Source: Paenibacillus cymbidii (lineage in GTDB: Bacteria; Bacillota; Bacilli; Paenibacillales; NBRC-103111). From it: 64,000 bases of DNA. Both the position numbers and the translations under genes were made by a program. Each line of letters opens with the position of its first letter. Position 1 is the stretch's first letter. The notes beneath the pieces are model-generated. The model searched no databases and was not told the origin of the DNA. It saw only the letters and a list, made by a program, of their open reading frames with translations. The stretch covers positions 186,001-250,000 of the forward strand of contig NZ_SHLX01000004.1 of assembly GCF_004764705.1 (NCBI RefSeq). Direction: 5' to 3'. This document shows positions 1-9,016 of this stretch, piece after piece.

Positions 1-627
1 TCGCTCAATATGCTGCTTTCCGTCATGGTCGGGTATCCGCTTTCCAAGGAAAGCCGGCAGTTCCGGATGCGGACGGTTTACGTTTGGTTTTTCGTCTTCA
101 CGATGATTTTTGGCGGCGGGCTCATTCCCACGTATTTGGTCGTCAAGGAAACCGGGCTGATCAATTCGATCTGGGCGCTTGTGCTGCCGCATGCGGTGCC
201 GATTTTCAACGTCGTGCTGCTGCTCAATTTTTTCCGTGGACTGCCGAAGGAGATGGAGGAGTCGGCCAAAATCGACGGGGCGCACCACTGGACGATCCTG
301 TGGCGCATTTATTTGCCGCTGTCGCTGCCGGTGCTGGCCACGATTCTGCTGTTCGCGTCGGTCGCCCACTGGAACAGCTGGTTCGACGGTGTCATCTACC
401 TGAATCAGCCGGAAGATTATCCGCTGCAAACGTTCCTGCACACCCATGTTATCGCCAAAAATGTGGAAGAGATGTCGCCGGAGGAGATGGAGCAATTTTT
501 CCTTGTGAACGACCAGACGGGACGGGCGGCGCAAATTTTTATCGCCTCGTTGCCGATCTTGCTCGTATACCCGTTTCTGCAGCGTTATTTCATGAAAGGC
601 ATTGTGCTAGGCAGCGTGAAGGAATAA
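1..627 (+). CDS. Carbohydrate ABC transporter permease, LplC/YtcP type (5' end cut by window)
   Basis: Inner-membrane permease of a binding-protein-dependent sugar importer. The reading frame is open from base 1, so the N-terminus lies outside the window. Several hydrophobic segments are visible, and the EAA coupling loop that contacts the ATPase reads EESAKIDGAHHWTILWRIYL, with the Gly of the family signature. The C-terminus (FMKGIVLGSVKE) is the usual end of LplC-type permeases. It heads a + strand run of eight genes with gaps of 13-45 nt, so it probably imports oligosaccharides trimmed by the downstream sulfatases and esterases. The family is clear; the substrate is inferred only from context. 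Confidence 0.93.
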   Translation, partial: SLNMLLSVMVGYPLSKESRQFRMRTVYVWFFVFTMIFGGGLIPTYLVVKETGLINSIWALVLPHAVPIFNVVLLLNFFRGLPKEMEESAKIDGAHHWTILWRIYLPLSLPVLATILLFASVAHWNSWFDGVIYLNQPEDYPLQTFLHTHVIAKNVEEMSPEEMEQFFLVNDQTGRAAQIFIASLPILLVYPFLQRYFMKGIVLGSVKE

Positions 628-672
628 ACCGGCGGAACCGGCCTGGCAAGGACGGATCACGGAGGGACGCAA

Positions 673-2166
673 GTGAAAAGGCCGAATCTATTGCTTATCA
701 CAACAGACCAGCAGCGCGCGGATCATCTCGGATTGAAGGGGCTGTCCGCCATCCGCACGCCCCATCTCGATCGTCTCGGGACGGAGGGCGTGCATTTCGA
801 CCGCGCCTATTGCGCGTCGCCGCTCTGCACCCCGAGCCGCGTGTCGCTGCTTACCGGCCAATGGCCGTCCAGGCATGGCGCTTATTCGATCGGCGTGACC
901 GCGGATCCGTTTCCCGGTCCGACGATTCCGCAGCTGCTGAAGGACAGCGGCTACGCAACGTGTTTGATCGGCAAAGCCCATTTTGTCAGGCGGGACGACG
1001 AAGCGCCGCATTTTACGGGCCAGGCCGCTCCCGATCCGGCGATGTTCCGCGAGTACCACGGACCGTATGCGGGCTTTGAGACGGTGCATACTTGCACCGG
1101 TCATACGACGAATTGCAAGCCGGATATGCATTACCGGACGTTTCTGGAGAATTCGGGCCTGGACTATGCGGCGTGGTTTCCGCATCTGCAGGGCAACATC
1201 GATTATGCGCGCACCGGTGTCTGGGACATTCCGGATGAGCTGCAAAATACGGCCTGGGTGGCCGCCCTTGCGGAAGAGTGGATCGAAAGCCGGAAGGAGC
1301 AGGAGCGGCCCTGGTTTTGCTGGGTCAGCTTCGAGGACCCGCACCCGCCGTTCGTATGCCCGGAGCCGTGGTTTTCCGCCGTCGATGTCGAACGGATGCC
1401 CGTTTACGAAGGGTACCGCGCGGGCGAATTCGAGGGCAAGCCGGCGATCTACCAGGCAATGTTCGAGAACAAGACGGGCGCTTATACTGACGGGCCGCTC
1501 GTGCCGGGAATACGGGGACCGAATCGCGAGCGAACGAAGGACCGTGTGGCGCTGCAGGCGGCGCTTGGCATGATTGCCAATATCGACGCCAAAGTCGGCG
1601 GCATTCTGGAGCGGCTTGCGGCAACTGGGCAATTGGACGATACCGTCATTCTGTTTACGTCCGACCACGGGGAGATGAACGGGCATCACGGGTTGTGGGG
1701 CAAAGGGCTTGCCGCTTACGACGATTGCCAGAAGGTGCCGCTGCTCGTATGGGGGCCGGCATATTTCCCGAAGCAAGGCACGAGCGGGGCGGTCGTCAGC
1801 CTGGTTGACGCGGCCTGCACGCTGCTAACGCTGGCCGGAGTCGACTGGCCCCAGGGGATGCAGGGCACCGACCTGATGCCGCTGCTGCGCGGAGAAGTCG
1901 AAGCCGTTCAGGATGCGACGATCGTCGAATGCCATGCCACGGAAAAAGTGTACCAGATGACGCTCGTCACCGAACGATACAAGCTGGTCGTGTACCGCGA
2001 CGAGCCGGACGGCGAGCTGTACGACTTGGCCGAAGACCCCGACCAATACGTCAACCGGTGGTCCGACGAACGGTATTTTTCGCTGCGCGGCCGGCTGCTG
2101 CTGCAGCTGGCGCAGAAGCGGATGGCGGCGGAAGGGGTCGTGCAGCCGAGGAGAGCGTTTGCTTAG
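673..2166 (+). CDS. Sulfatase (formylglycine-dependent, type I)
   Basis: Predicted to hydrolyse sulfate esters, probably on a glycan. The 497-residue protein starts at a GTG preceded by GGAGGG. The N-terminal metal-binding segment (LLLITTDQQRADHLG) is followed by the core motif LCTPSR, where Cys52 should be converted to formylglycine; a second metal motif FTSDHGEMNGHHG lies near residue 330. There is no signal peptide, so the enzyme looks cytoplasmic and would act on imported oligosaccharides. A sulfatase-modifying enzyme is not in the window. A second Cys-type sulfatase lies 3.7 kb downstream in the same unit. Confidence 0.94.
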   Translation: MKRPNLLLITTDQQRADHLGLKGLSAIRTPHLDRLGTEGVHFDRAYCASPLCTPSRVSLLTGQWPSRHGAYSIGVTADPFPGPTIPQLLKDSGYATCLIGKAHFVRRDDEAPHFTGQAAPDPAMFREYHGPYAGFETVHTCTGHTTNCKPDMHYRTFLENSGLDYAAWFPHLQGNIDYARTGVWDIPDELQNTAWVAALAEEWIESRKEQERPWFCWVSFEDPHPPFVCPEPWFSAVDVERMPVYEGYRAGEFEGKPAIYQAMFENKTGAYTDGPLVPGIRGPNRERTKDRVALQAALGMIANIDAKVGGILERLAATGQLDDTVILFTSDHGEMNGHHGLWGKGLAAYDDCQKVPLLVWGPAYFPKQGTSGAVVSLVDAACTLLTLAGVDWPQGMQGTDLMPLLRGEVEAVQDATIVECHATEKVYQMTLVTERYKLVVYRDEPDGELYDLAEDPDQYVNRWSDERYFSLRGRLLLQLAQKRMAAEGVVQPRRAFA

Positions 2167-2181
2167 GGGAGGCATAAACGG

Positions 2182-3561
2182 ATGGGCAAGAGGAGCGGGG
2201 CGTTTGTTCGCAGCGGTCCGGCGGATTGGGCGATCGTGCAGCAGCGGGACGGCTTCGCCGATCTGGAGCTGTCCGGCGGCTGGGAGCTGCCCGAGCCGGA
2301 CGGCTGCGTGTTTCGAGGCGAACGTGTGATCGTACGAATCGTGCGGGAGGATGACGGGCAAATCGTCGTGCCATGGACAAAAAGCGAATTATACGGCACA
2401 CAGCAGTGGAGGGTGACGATTCGCAATGTTCCGGCCGGCGGGTTGTATCGAATCGAAACCGGCCTGATCGTCGATGTGGAAGGCGGGCCGGTCACCAGAA
2501 GGTCGATTCGCGGCGACATGATACGGCATATCGGGATTGGCGATCTGTGGGTCGTTGCGGGGCAAAGTAACGCGGTCGGCTACGGGCAAGGGACGATATA
2601 CGATCCGCCGACGTTCGGCGTCCATTTGTTTCGCGGCGGGACGTGGGAGGTGGCGGCGCATCCGCTCAGCGGCGAAGGATTTTTTACGGGGCATTCGCCG
2701 ATGCTCGCGTTCGCCAAAACGGTGCTGCGCGCAACCGGGCTGCCGATCGGCCTGCTGCAAACCGCAAAGGGCGCTTCTCCGCTGCGAAGCTGGAATCCGG
2801 GCGAGGACGGGGAGCTGTACGCGGGTTTGCTGGACGCCGTTCGTTCGGCCGGCGGCCGCGTGCGGGGCGTGTTGTGGTACCAGGGCTGCTCCGACGGCAA
2901 TGCGGCGGGAGCGCCGACGTATTTGGACCGATTCGCACATGTCGTCAACAGCTGGCGCCGGCACTTGAACGACCCGCTTCTCCCCGTGTTGACCGTACAG
3001 TTGAACCGTTCCACGGGCGAAGCCGGCCCGGATGCGGACGCAAGCTGGGGAACCGTGCGGGAAGCGCAGCGGCAGGCCGCGCGCCGGCTGGCCGGCGTCT
3101 TCGTCGTGCCCGCGATCGATTGCCCGTTGTCGGATAACGTGCACAACAGTCCGGCGGGCAACTTGGTAATCGGCGAACGGCTGGCGCAATCGGCGCTGGC
3201 GCATGTGTATCGTCGGCATGGGCGTTACCGCGCGCCGGATGCTGCGTGTGCGGAGCGGCAGGCCGGCGGCGAAACGGAGCGGATCGCGCTTCGTTTCGAC
3301 CATGTCGTCGGCGAGCTTGCTGTGAACGATCCGCACGGCGCGCCGTTTACGGCTTTCGATGCGCTCGGCAAGGTCGACATCGTTTCCTGGCGAATCAGCG
3401 GACGCGACGAAATCGAACTGACGCTTTCGCGTCCGCTGTCTTTCCCGGGTGTGGTGAACGGCATGTTTGAGAAAAATCCTTGCGGCGGCGGCGCTATCCC
3501 TGTCGATACGGGCACCGGCATGCCGCTGCTCGCTTTTTACCGCTTGCCGATTCAGGAATAG
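2182..3561 (+). CDS. Sialate O-acetylesterase-like SGNH hydrolase
   Basis: 459-residue carbohydrate esterase of the DUF303/SASA type. After a beta-rich N-terminal part, the SGNH block I reads VVAGQSNAVG with the predicted nucleophile Ser129, and WYQGCSDG near residue 230 matches the family's Q-G-x-S/A block. No signal peptide is seen. It starts 15 nt after the sulfatase stop, behind GGGGAGG. It likely removes acetyl or similar ester groups from the same glycan the sulfatases act on. The precise ester is unknown. Confidence 0.85.
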   Translation: MGKRSGAFVRSGPADWAIVQQRDGFADLELSGGWELPEPDGCVFRGERVIVRIVREDDGQIVVPWTKSELYGTQQWRVTIRNVPAGGLYRIETGLIVDVEGGPVTRRSIRGDMIRHIGIGDLWVVAGQSNAVGYGQGTIYDPPTFGVHLFRGGTWEVAAHPLSGEGFFTGHSPMLAFAKTVLRATGLPIGLLQTAKGASPLRSWNPGEDGELYAGLLDAVRSAGGRVRGVLWYQGCSDGNAAGAPTYLDRFAHVVNSWRRHLNDPLLPVLTVQLNRSTGEAGPDADASWGTVREAQRQAARRLAGVFVVPAIDCPLSDNVHNSPAGNLVIGERLAQSALAHVYRRHGRYRAPDAACAERQAGGETERIALRFDHVVGELAVNDPHGAPFTAFDALGKVDIVSWRISGRDEIELTLSRPLSFPGVVNGMFEKNPCGGGAIPVDTGTGMPLLAFYRLPIQE

Positions 3562-3590
3562 GAAATCGATACCGAGGAGTTGAACATCCT

Positions 3591-5168
3591 ATGCTGGATT
3601 CAAACTATTTGCTTACCGACGATCAGATGGCGCAATTTATCACCAAGGGGTTCCTGGTGCTGCGCAACGATTTGCCCGCTTCGTTCCACGAGCGGATCAT
3701 GAGCAAGATCGAATACGTGCTTCCGGCGGAAGGAAACCCGGGAAACAACATATTGCCGCGCATTCCGGAGCTGGGCGCCTGCTTCGAGACGCCGCTCGTT
3801 CGGGGCGCCTTGACCAGCGTGCTCGGACCGGATTACATCATGCATGCGCACCGCCATCTTCACGGCAACAAACCGGGCAAGGAGCAGGCGCAAAACTGGC
3901 ACAAAGACGGCTACTGGTCGTCCATGCGCAGTCATCGACCTTGGTGGGCGATGATTTTCTACTACACGCAGGACGTGACGGAGGACATGGGGCCGAGCGA
4001 AGTGATGGCGGGCACGCAATATTACGAGAAGTTCCTCGGGGAGCAAGGCGAAACGGTGCTGCCTGCGGGCAAGGCCGGCACGATGGTGCTGATCCACTTC
4101 GATCTGTGGCACCGGGCGGCGCTCAACGTTTCCGACAAGATGCGCTACATGCTGAAGTTCCAGTTCGTCCGCCTGACCGCGCCGGCGTCCCCGAGCTGGA
4201 ACCATACGCGGCGCGACCTTGTGCTGCCGGAGGATACTCGCTTCCGGCACCGCGTTCTGTGGCAGGATGTATGGAACTGGCTGAAGGGCGAAAGCGGCGG
4301 CAGCGCGGCGTATTCGGCAGCCGATGCGACGGATGCTGCTGCGCTCGCGCGGTGGGCCGCCGATTTGCAGGCGGATGACGCCGCCGTTCGGGCGGAAGCG
4401 GCCGACGAGCTTGGCCTGCTCGGCGAGGCGGCTGCCGACCACGCGGCGCAACTGGCCGGGTTGCTTGATGACGCCAGCGAGATCGTCGCTCTGAACGCTA
4501 CATATGCCTTGGGGCGCATGGGCGCTAAAGGGAGCGAGCGGCTGCTCGCGGCGATGGCAGCGGGCACGACGCAGGTGGCGACGCGCGCCGGGTACGGCTT
4601 GCAGGGCGCCGGCGCCGTTGCGGTGCCGGGCCTGGCAACGCTGCTCGCGCATCCGGACGAGAAGCGCCGGGCGCTGGCCGCGTTCGTGCTCGGGATGATC
4701 GGCGCGCCGTCCGGCGCAGCGGTGCCCGCCTTGCTGGCGGCGCTTGACGACGATGCCAGCGAATGGGTGCGCCGCAACGTCATCGAAGCGCTCGGCTTGA
4801 TCGTACAGCCGGCCGAGCGGATCGTGGCGGCGTTGACCGGGGCGCTGGATCGTTCGCTGCGCGAGGAAGGCGCCGCTGCGGCGATCACGTCGGGGGAGGG
4901 CATCGACTATACCGAACCGCAATGGTACATCGTTAACAAGATCGGGTATACCGCAGCGCTTTCGCTGCTGCGCATCGGCAACAACGGCGATCCGAACTTG
5001 GCTGTCGGCGCCTTGAAGCGGGCGCTGGACAGCAAGGACCGCTACGCCAGAGCGTATGCCTTCGAAGCATTGTGCCACTACCGCACGGAGGAAGCGATCC
5101 AGGCGATGCTGACGTTCATCGGCCACTCCAGGTGGTGCGCGGATACGCACAAGGCAAGCAACACGTAA
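3591..5168 (+). CDS. Phytanoyl-CoA dioxygenase-family protein with C-terminal HEAT repeats
   Basis: 525-residue protein. Residues 1-230 are a PhyH-type non-haem Fe(II)/2-oxoglutarate dioxygenase: the iron triad is visible as HKD (His104, Asp106) and the distal His174 in LWHRAALN, with an Arg (Arg185) placed to hold 2-oxoglutarate. Residues 250-510 are Ala/Leu-rich repeats with DD and RR turns typical of HEAT/PBS-lyase repeats, a protein-protein scaffold. An in-frame upstream extension is open, but the ATG at 3591 has GAGGAG 11 nt ahead and begins the conserved domain. An oxygenase fused to a repeat scaffold inside a sulfatase/esterase unit suggests oxidative tailoring or ether cleavage of a glycan substituent; this is inference. 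Confidence 0.87.
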   Translation: MLDSNYLLTDDQMAQFITKGFLVLRNDLPASFHERIMSKIEYVLPAEGNPGNNILPRIPELGACFETPLVRGALTSVLGPDYIMHAHRHLHGNKPGKEQAQNWHKDGYWSSMRSHRPWWAMIFYYTQDVTEDMGPSEVMAGTQYYEKFLGEQGETVLPAGKAGTMVLIHFDLWHRAALNVSDKMRYMLKFQFVRLTAPASPSWNHTRRDLVLPEDTRFRHRVLWQDVWNWLKGESGGSAAYSAADATDAAALARWAADLQADDAAVRAEAADELGLLGEAAADHAAQLAGLLDDASEIVALNATYALGRMGAKGSERLLAAMAAGTTQVATRAGYGLQGAGAVAVPGLATLLAHPDEKRRALAAFVLGMIGAPSGAAVPALLAALDDDASEWVRRNVIEALGLIVQPAERIVAALTGALDRSLREEGAAAAITSGEGIDYTEPQWYIVNKIGYTAALSLLRIGNNGDPNLAVGALKRALDSKDRYARAYAFEALCHYRTEEAIQAMLTFIGHSRWCADTHKASNT

Positions 5169-5200
5169 CGCGCGGGAACAACGCGGAAGGAGGAAGAACG

Positions 5201-5878
5201 GTGGCGACGCTGGAGCGAACGGAATGGTGCGAATTTTGGTGGGAAAAGGCCAATCAGCGCGACAAAAAGCGGGTGTTGCTGGTCGGCGATTCGATTGCGA
5301 AAGGGTATCACGGTTTTGTCAAGGAGCTGCTGGGGGCGCACGTTTACGTTGATAAGCTGGCGACATCGAAAGCGCTTGACAATCCGGCTCTTTACCGCGA
5401 ATTGGACTATATCGTCCGGCATGGCGACGAGTCGTTCGATTTTTCATATGAGGTCGTTCATTTCAACAACGGGCTGCACGGCTGGCATCTTGGCGAAGCG
5501 GAGTACGAACGCGGCTGCGACGATGTCGTGCAGCACTTGCGGCGGCACACGCAGGCGGCAATCGTGCTCGCCCACACGACGCCCGTCACGAAAGCGGCGG
5601 CTGAGGAGTATGCGCTTGATTCTGCGGTAAACGACAGGGTCATCGCCCGCAATCGGGTTGTGGATCGTGTGGCGGCGCGTTACGGGCTTGCGGTCAACGA
5701 TTTGTACGCGCCGATGATCGGAAGGCGCGATTACGAAGCGGGCGACGGGTATCATTACAACGAATCCGGACGCAGCGCGCAGGCGGAGCTGGTTGCCCGC
5801 AGCATAGCGGCAGCACTGGGCATCGCCTATTATCGAACGGATGCGTCCGGGTCCGGGCCAAGGCATGTTGGAGGATGA
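5201..5878 (+). CDS. SGNH/GDSL hydrolase
   Basis: 225-residue esterase. The block I motif LLVGDSIAKG carries the predicted nucleophile Ser31, and the C-terminal block V reads GDGYHYNESG with the Asp-His pair. GTG at 5201 is chosen because AAGGAGG lies 7 nt upstream and the conserved region begins just after it; an open frame further upstream overlaps the previous gene. No signal peptide. It is the second esterase of this unit, consistent with a multiply esterified substrate. Confidence 0.88.
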   Translation: MATLERTEWCEFWWEKANQRDKKRVLLVGDSIAKGYHGFVKELLGAHVYVDKLATSKALDNPALYRELDYIVRHGDESFDFSYEVVHFNNGLHGWHLGEAEYERGCDDVVQHLRRHTQAAIVLAHTTPVTKAAAEEYALDSAVNDRVIARNRVVDRVAARYGLAVNDLYAPMIGRRDYEAGDGYHYNESGRSAQAELVARSIAAALGIAYYRTDASGSGPRHVGG

Positions 5879-5903
5879 ACAGTGAAAGGAAGGAAACGGT
5901 CGG

Positions 5904-7316
5904 ATGAAGCAGCCGAATCTGTTGTTTTTGTTCAGTGACCAGCACAATGCCCGCTGCCTGTCCTGCGCGGGCCATCAGCAGCTGCAAACGCCCCACCTTG
6001 ACCGGCTGGCTGCCGAAGGGACGCGGTTTACGAACGCCTATGCCAACAATCCGATCTGCACGCCGAGCCGAATCAGCTTCCTGTCGGGGTTGTACCCTTC
6101 GACCCATGGCTACTACGGGCTGTACGGTTCGGAGCCGAAGGCGCCGATGACGAGCCTGTTTCGTTATTTCAAGGAACGGGGCTACCGAACCGGCGCTCTT
6201 GGCAAGCTGCATACGCCCCGGTATTGGATCGAACGCGACTGCCAGTTCGTTTACGACGAATTTATTGAATATCCCAAATATTTGGAAGGGACGGGCTTGT
6301 ACGAGCGCAACGACAATCGAGCGTTCAACGGCAACCGCGACGGGGAAATTTCGCTGCTTCCTTATGAACACAGCTGCGAAGTGGCGCTAGCCAAACAAGC
6401 CGTTCGCTTCATTCGCAACGAAGGCGAGCGGTTGGACCGGGGGCGCAATGACGCTCCGTGGCTGGCGTGGGTCAGTTTTTCGCGGCCGCATCAGCCTTAC
6501 ACGCCTTCCGAACCGTTCGCCGGCCTATACCTGCCGGAGTCGATTGTGCTGCCGCCGATAAGCGAAGCGGAGAAAGAAGAGGTACGCCGCAAGCGCGGAG
6601 ATCTTCCGGAAGCGAAGCTGCGCCGGCTCGTCAGCGCTTATTACGGGCTGGTCAGCCAGGTCGACCATGCGATCGGCGCGATCGTCGGCGAGCTTGAGCG
6701 GCGCGGGGAGCTTGAGAATACGATCATCCTCTACAGCTCCGATCACGGCGACTACGCAGGCGAGCACGGCCTGATCGAAAAAACGGGGGGCATCAGCTAT
6801 CAAGCGATCAGCCGCATTCCGCTGATCGTTCGTCTGCCCTCCGGCAAGGCCGGTCATGCCGGCGCCGTCAACGACGCCATCGTAGAAGCGGTGGACGTTT
6901 TTCCTACGTTGTGCGAACTGGCGGGCTTGGAAGCGCCGAATACGGTACAGGGCGTCAGCTTCGCCGGAGCTGTCGGCGCGGGGGAGGCGAGCTGGGAAGG
7001 ACGGAGCTGCGCCTTCACGGAGAACGCGTTCCGCAAGGCAATCGCGACGAAATCGTGGCGTTACGTGGCCAATCTGCACGGCGAGCAGCCGGATGAATTG
7101 TACAACCTGATCGACGATCCGTGGGAGCTGCGCAACCGGATTGACGATCCGGCGTGCGCTGATGCCGCGCGCGACATGCAGCGGCTGCTGCTGGACAGGA
7201 TCGTGCGGGCGCGCAAACCCGTCACCACGGTCAACGGGGGCTGGCACAAGCACGCGTATGACCGGGACGGCCGCATGGACTTTACGCATCTCGCCGGCAC
7301 GAACGCGTACTGGTAA
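5904..7316 (+). CDS. Sulfatase (formylglycine-dependent, type I)
   Basis: 470-residue sulfatase. Metal ligands are expected in FLFSDQHNA, and the modified cysteine is Cys52 in ICTPSR. A second acidic/His motif YSSDHGDYAGEHG lies near residue 275. The ATG follows a purine-rich GGAAGGAAA stretch. It differs clearly from the sulfatase at 673-2166, so the two probably cleave different sulfate positions on the same polymer. No export signal is present. Confidence 0.94.
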   Translation: MKQPNLLFLFSDQHNARCLSCAGHQQLQTPHLDRLAAEGTRFTNAYANNPICTPSRISFLSGLYPSTHGYYGLYGSEPKAPMTSLFRYFKERGYRTGALGKLHTPRYWIERDCQFVYDEFIEYPKYLEGTGLYERNDNRAFNGNRDGEISLLPYEHSCEVALAKQAVRFIRNEGERLDRGRNDAPWLAWVSFSRPHQPYTPSEPFAGLYLPESIVLPPISEAEKEEVRRKRGDLPEAKLRRLVSAYYGLVSQVDHAIGAIVGELERRGELENTIILYSSDHGDYAGEHGLIEKTGGISYQAISRIPLIVRLPSGKAGHAGAVNDAIVEAVDVFPTLCELAGLEAPNTVQGVSFAGAVGAGEASWEGRSCAFTENAFRKAIATKSWRYVANLHGEQPDELYNLIDDPWELRNRIDDPACADAARDMQRLLLDRIVRARKPVTTVNGGWHKHAYDRDGRMDFTHLAGTNAYW

Positions 7317-7335
7317 CGCGGGAGGGGGAATCCGC

Positions 7336-9003
7336 ATGAATACGGCTATGGTTGTCTTGCGCGATGGGATTCGCCTCGCGACCGATATATATTTGCCGCA
7401 GCGGGGCGGCCCGTTTCCCGTTGTGCTGAACCGTACGCCCTACGGCAAGGCAGCGATCGGCCAATGGGCGATCGAGCTGCTTCTCGCCGAGGGTTATGCG
7501 CTGTGCGTGCAGGATACGCGGGGGCGCTACGAGTCGGAAGGTGCGTTCGATCCGTTCGCGAACGAAGCGGCCGACGGGACGGATACGCTCGTCTGGTTGA
7601 AGGCGCAGCCGTGGTGCAACGGGCGAATTGCCGGTTACGGAATGTCCTACCACGGTTATACGCAGTACGCGATGGCGCTCGACAATGATGGAATATGCGC
7701 GCTGACGCCCGTATTTGGCAGCCTTGCGCTCGACCGGGTGCTGTTTCGCGGCGGCGTTTTTTGCCTGTCGTTTCTGCAATGGGCTCTCGTCAGCCATGGG
7801 CGGACGGTCCGGGACGCGTCCGGTTTCGAGTTGGCGCGTATCGCGCGGCATAGGCCCGCCGTCGAAGCAGCCGATGTCGCGCTTGGCGAGCGGGTCGAAT
7901 TTTATCGGGATTGGCGCTCCCGGCCGCTTGGCGATGCCTACTGGGACCGGCTGACGGGAGGGCGAAACGGGCTCGAACGGATCGGCGCGCCCGCACTTGT
8001 GGTCGCCGGCTGGTACGATATGTTCGCCGTGGCGCAGCTGGACGATTTTGAACGGCTGCAGCGGCATCCCAACGACGCGGTCCGCCGGGGCAGCAAGCTG
8101 CTGATCGGCCCGTGGAACCATACGTTTTACGGGCCGCACCATGCGGCGTACGGGATCGAAGCGGATGTCGCGGAGGGAGGCAGACCGCGCGAGCTTCTGC
8201 GGGAGATGAAGATGTGGTTGGCATTCGCGCTCCGTGGCGCGGACAACGGCTGGGCGGAGCGGGCCCCCGTCCGGCTGTTCGTCATGGGCGAAAACGTATG
8301 GCGCGACGAAGCGGAATGGCCGCTTGCCCGCGCCGAGTGCGAAGCGTTTTATTTGCATTCCGGCGGCAACGCCAATACCGCGGGCGGGGACGGGACCCTG
8401 GACAGGAGCCGTCCCGACGGGGAAGAGCGGCCGGACGCGTTCGTCTACGATCCGTGCGATCCGGTTCCTGCCGCCGGCGGTTCCCACATCGGAAGCGGGC
8501 CGGCCGAACAGGCGGCAGTCGAACGGCGCGGCGACGTCCTTGTTTATACGTCGGCTCCTTTGGCGCAGCCGCTGGAAATTACCGGCCCGATCGCGCTGAC
8601 GCTGTTTGTCGCCACCGACGCGCCCGATACCGATTTTACCGGCAAGTTAACGGATGTTTTCCCTGACGGCCGGTCGTTCGTCCTTAGCGACGGCATCGCC
8701 CGCGTCCGCCATGGCGCCGAATCGGCAGGCGCGAAGCCGCCCGTGCCCGGCGATACGATAGCGCTGGACATCGCGATGTCGCCTGTTTCCGTGCTGCTGC
8801 GCGAAGGGCACCGCTTCCGGCTGCAGATAAGCTCTTCGAACTTTCCGTGTTACGCGACAAATCCGAATACAGGGGCGGACGACGCCTGCGCAACCGAAAC
8901 GCGCCGGGCGATGCAGCGCGTGTATCACGACAGCGTCCGCGCCTCACATGTGACACTGCCGGTCGTGCCGCGGACGGCGGTTGCCACACGAACACACGCA
9001 TAA
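7336..9003 (+). CDS. CocE/NonD-family serine hydrolase (X-Pro dipeptidyl-peptidase S15 fold)
   Basis: 555-residue hydrolase. The alpha/beta-hydrolase part carries the nucleophile motif GYGMSYHG (Ser104), followed by a helical cap and a jelly-roll C-terminal domain (residues about 340-550) typical of X-Pro-DPP C-terminal modules. ATG 7336 has GGAGGGGG 7 nt upstream; the frame is open further upstream over the preceding gene but is not conserved there. Members hydrolyse amides or esters such as cocaine or glutaryl-7-ACA; here an acyl group on the glycan is plausible. Confidence 0.88.
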   Translation: MNTAMVVLRDGIRLATDIYLPQRGGPFPVVLNRTPYGKAAIGQWAIELLLAEGYALCVQDTRGRYESEGAFDPFANEAADGTDTLVWLKAQPWCNGRIAGYGMSYHGYTQYAMALDNDGICALTPVFGSLALDRVLFRGGVFCLSFLQWALVSHGRTVRDASGFELARIARHRPAVEAADVALGERVEFYRDWRSRPLGDAYWDRLTGGRNGLERIGAPALVVAGWYDMFAVAQLDDFERLQRHPNDAVRRGSKLLIGPWNHTFYGPHHAAYGIEADVAEGGRPRELLREMKMWLAFALRGADNGWAERAPVRLFVMGENVWRDEAEWPLARAECEAFYLHSGGNANTAGGDGTLDRSRPDGEERPDAFVYDPCDPVPAAGGSHIGSGPAEQAAVERRGDVLVYTSAPLAQPLEITGPIALTLFVATDAPDTDFTGKLTDVFPDGRSFVLSDGIARVRHGAESAGAKPPVPGDTIALDIAMSPVSVLLREGHRFRLQISSSNFPCYATNPNTGADDACATETRRAMQRVYHDSVRASHVTLPVVPRTAVATRTHA

Positions 9004-9016
9004 GGAGCGGATGACC

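Noticed and set aside
84..1079. Long alternative frames over the permease and sulfatase genes, and similar ones elsewhere
   Set aside because: They are Arg/Ala-rich shadows of high-GC genes, with no conserved motifs, and the frames of the recognised proteins account for the coding signal.
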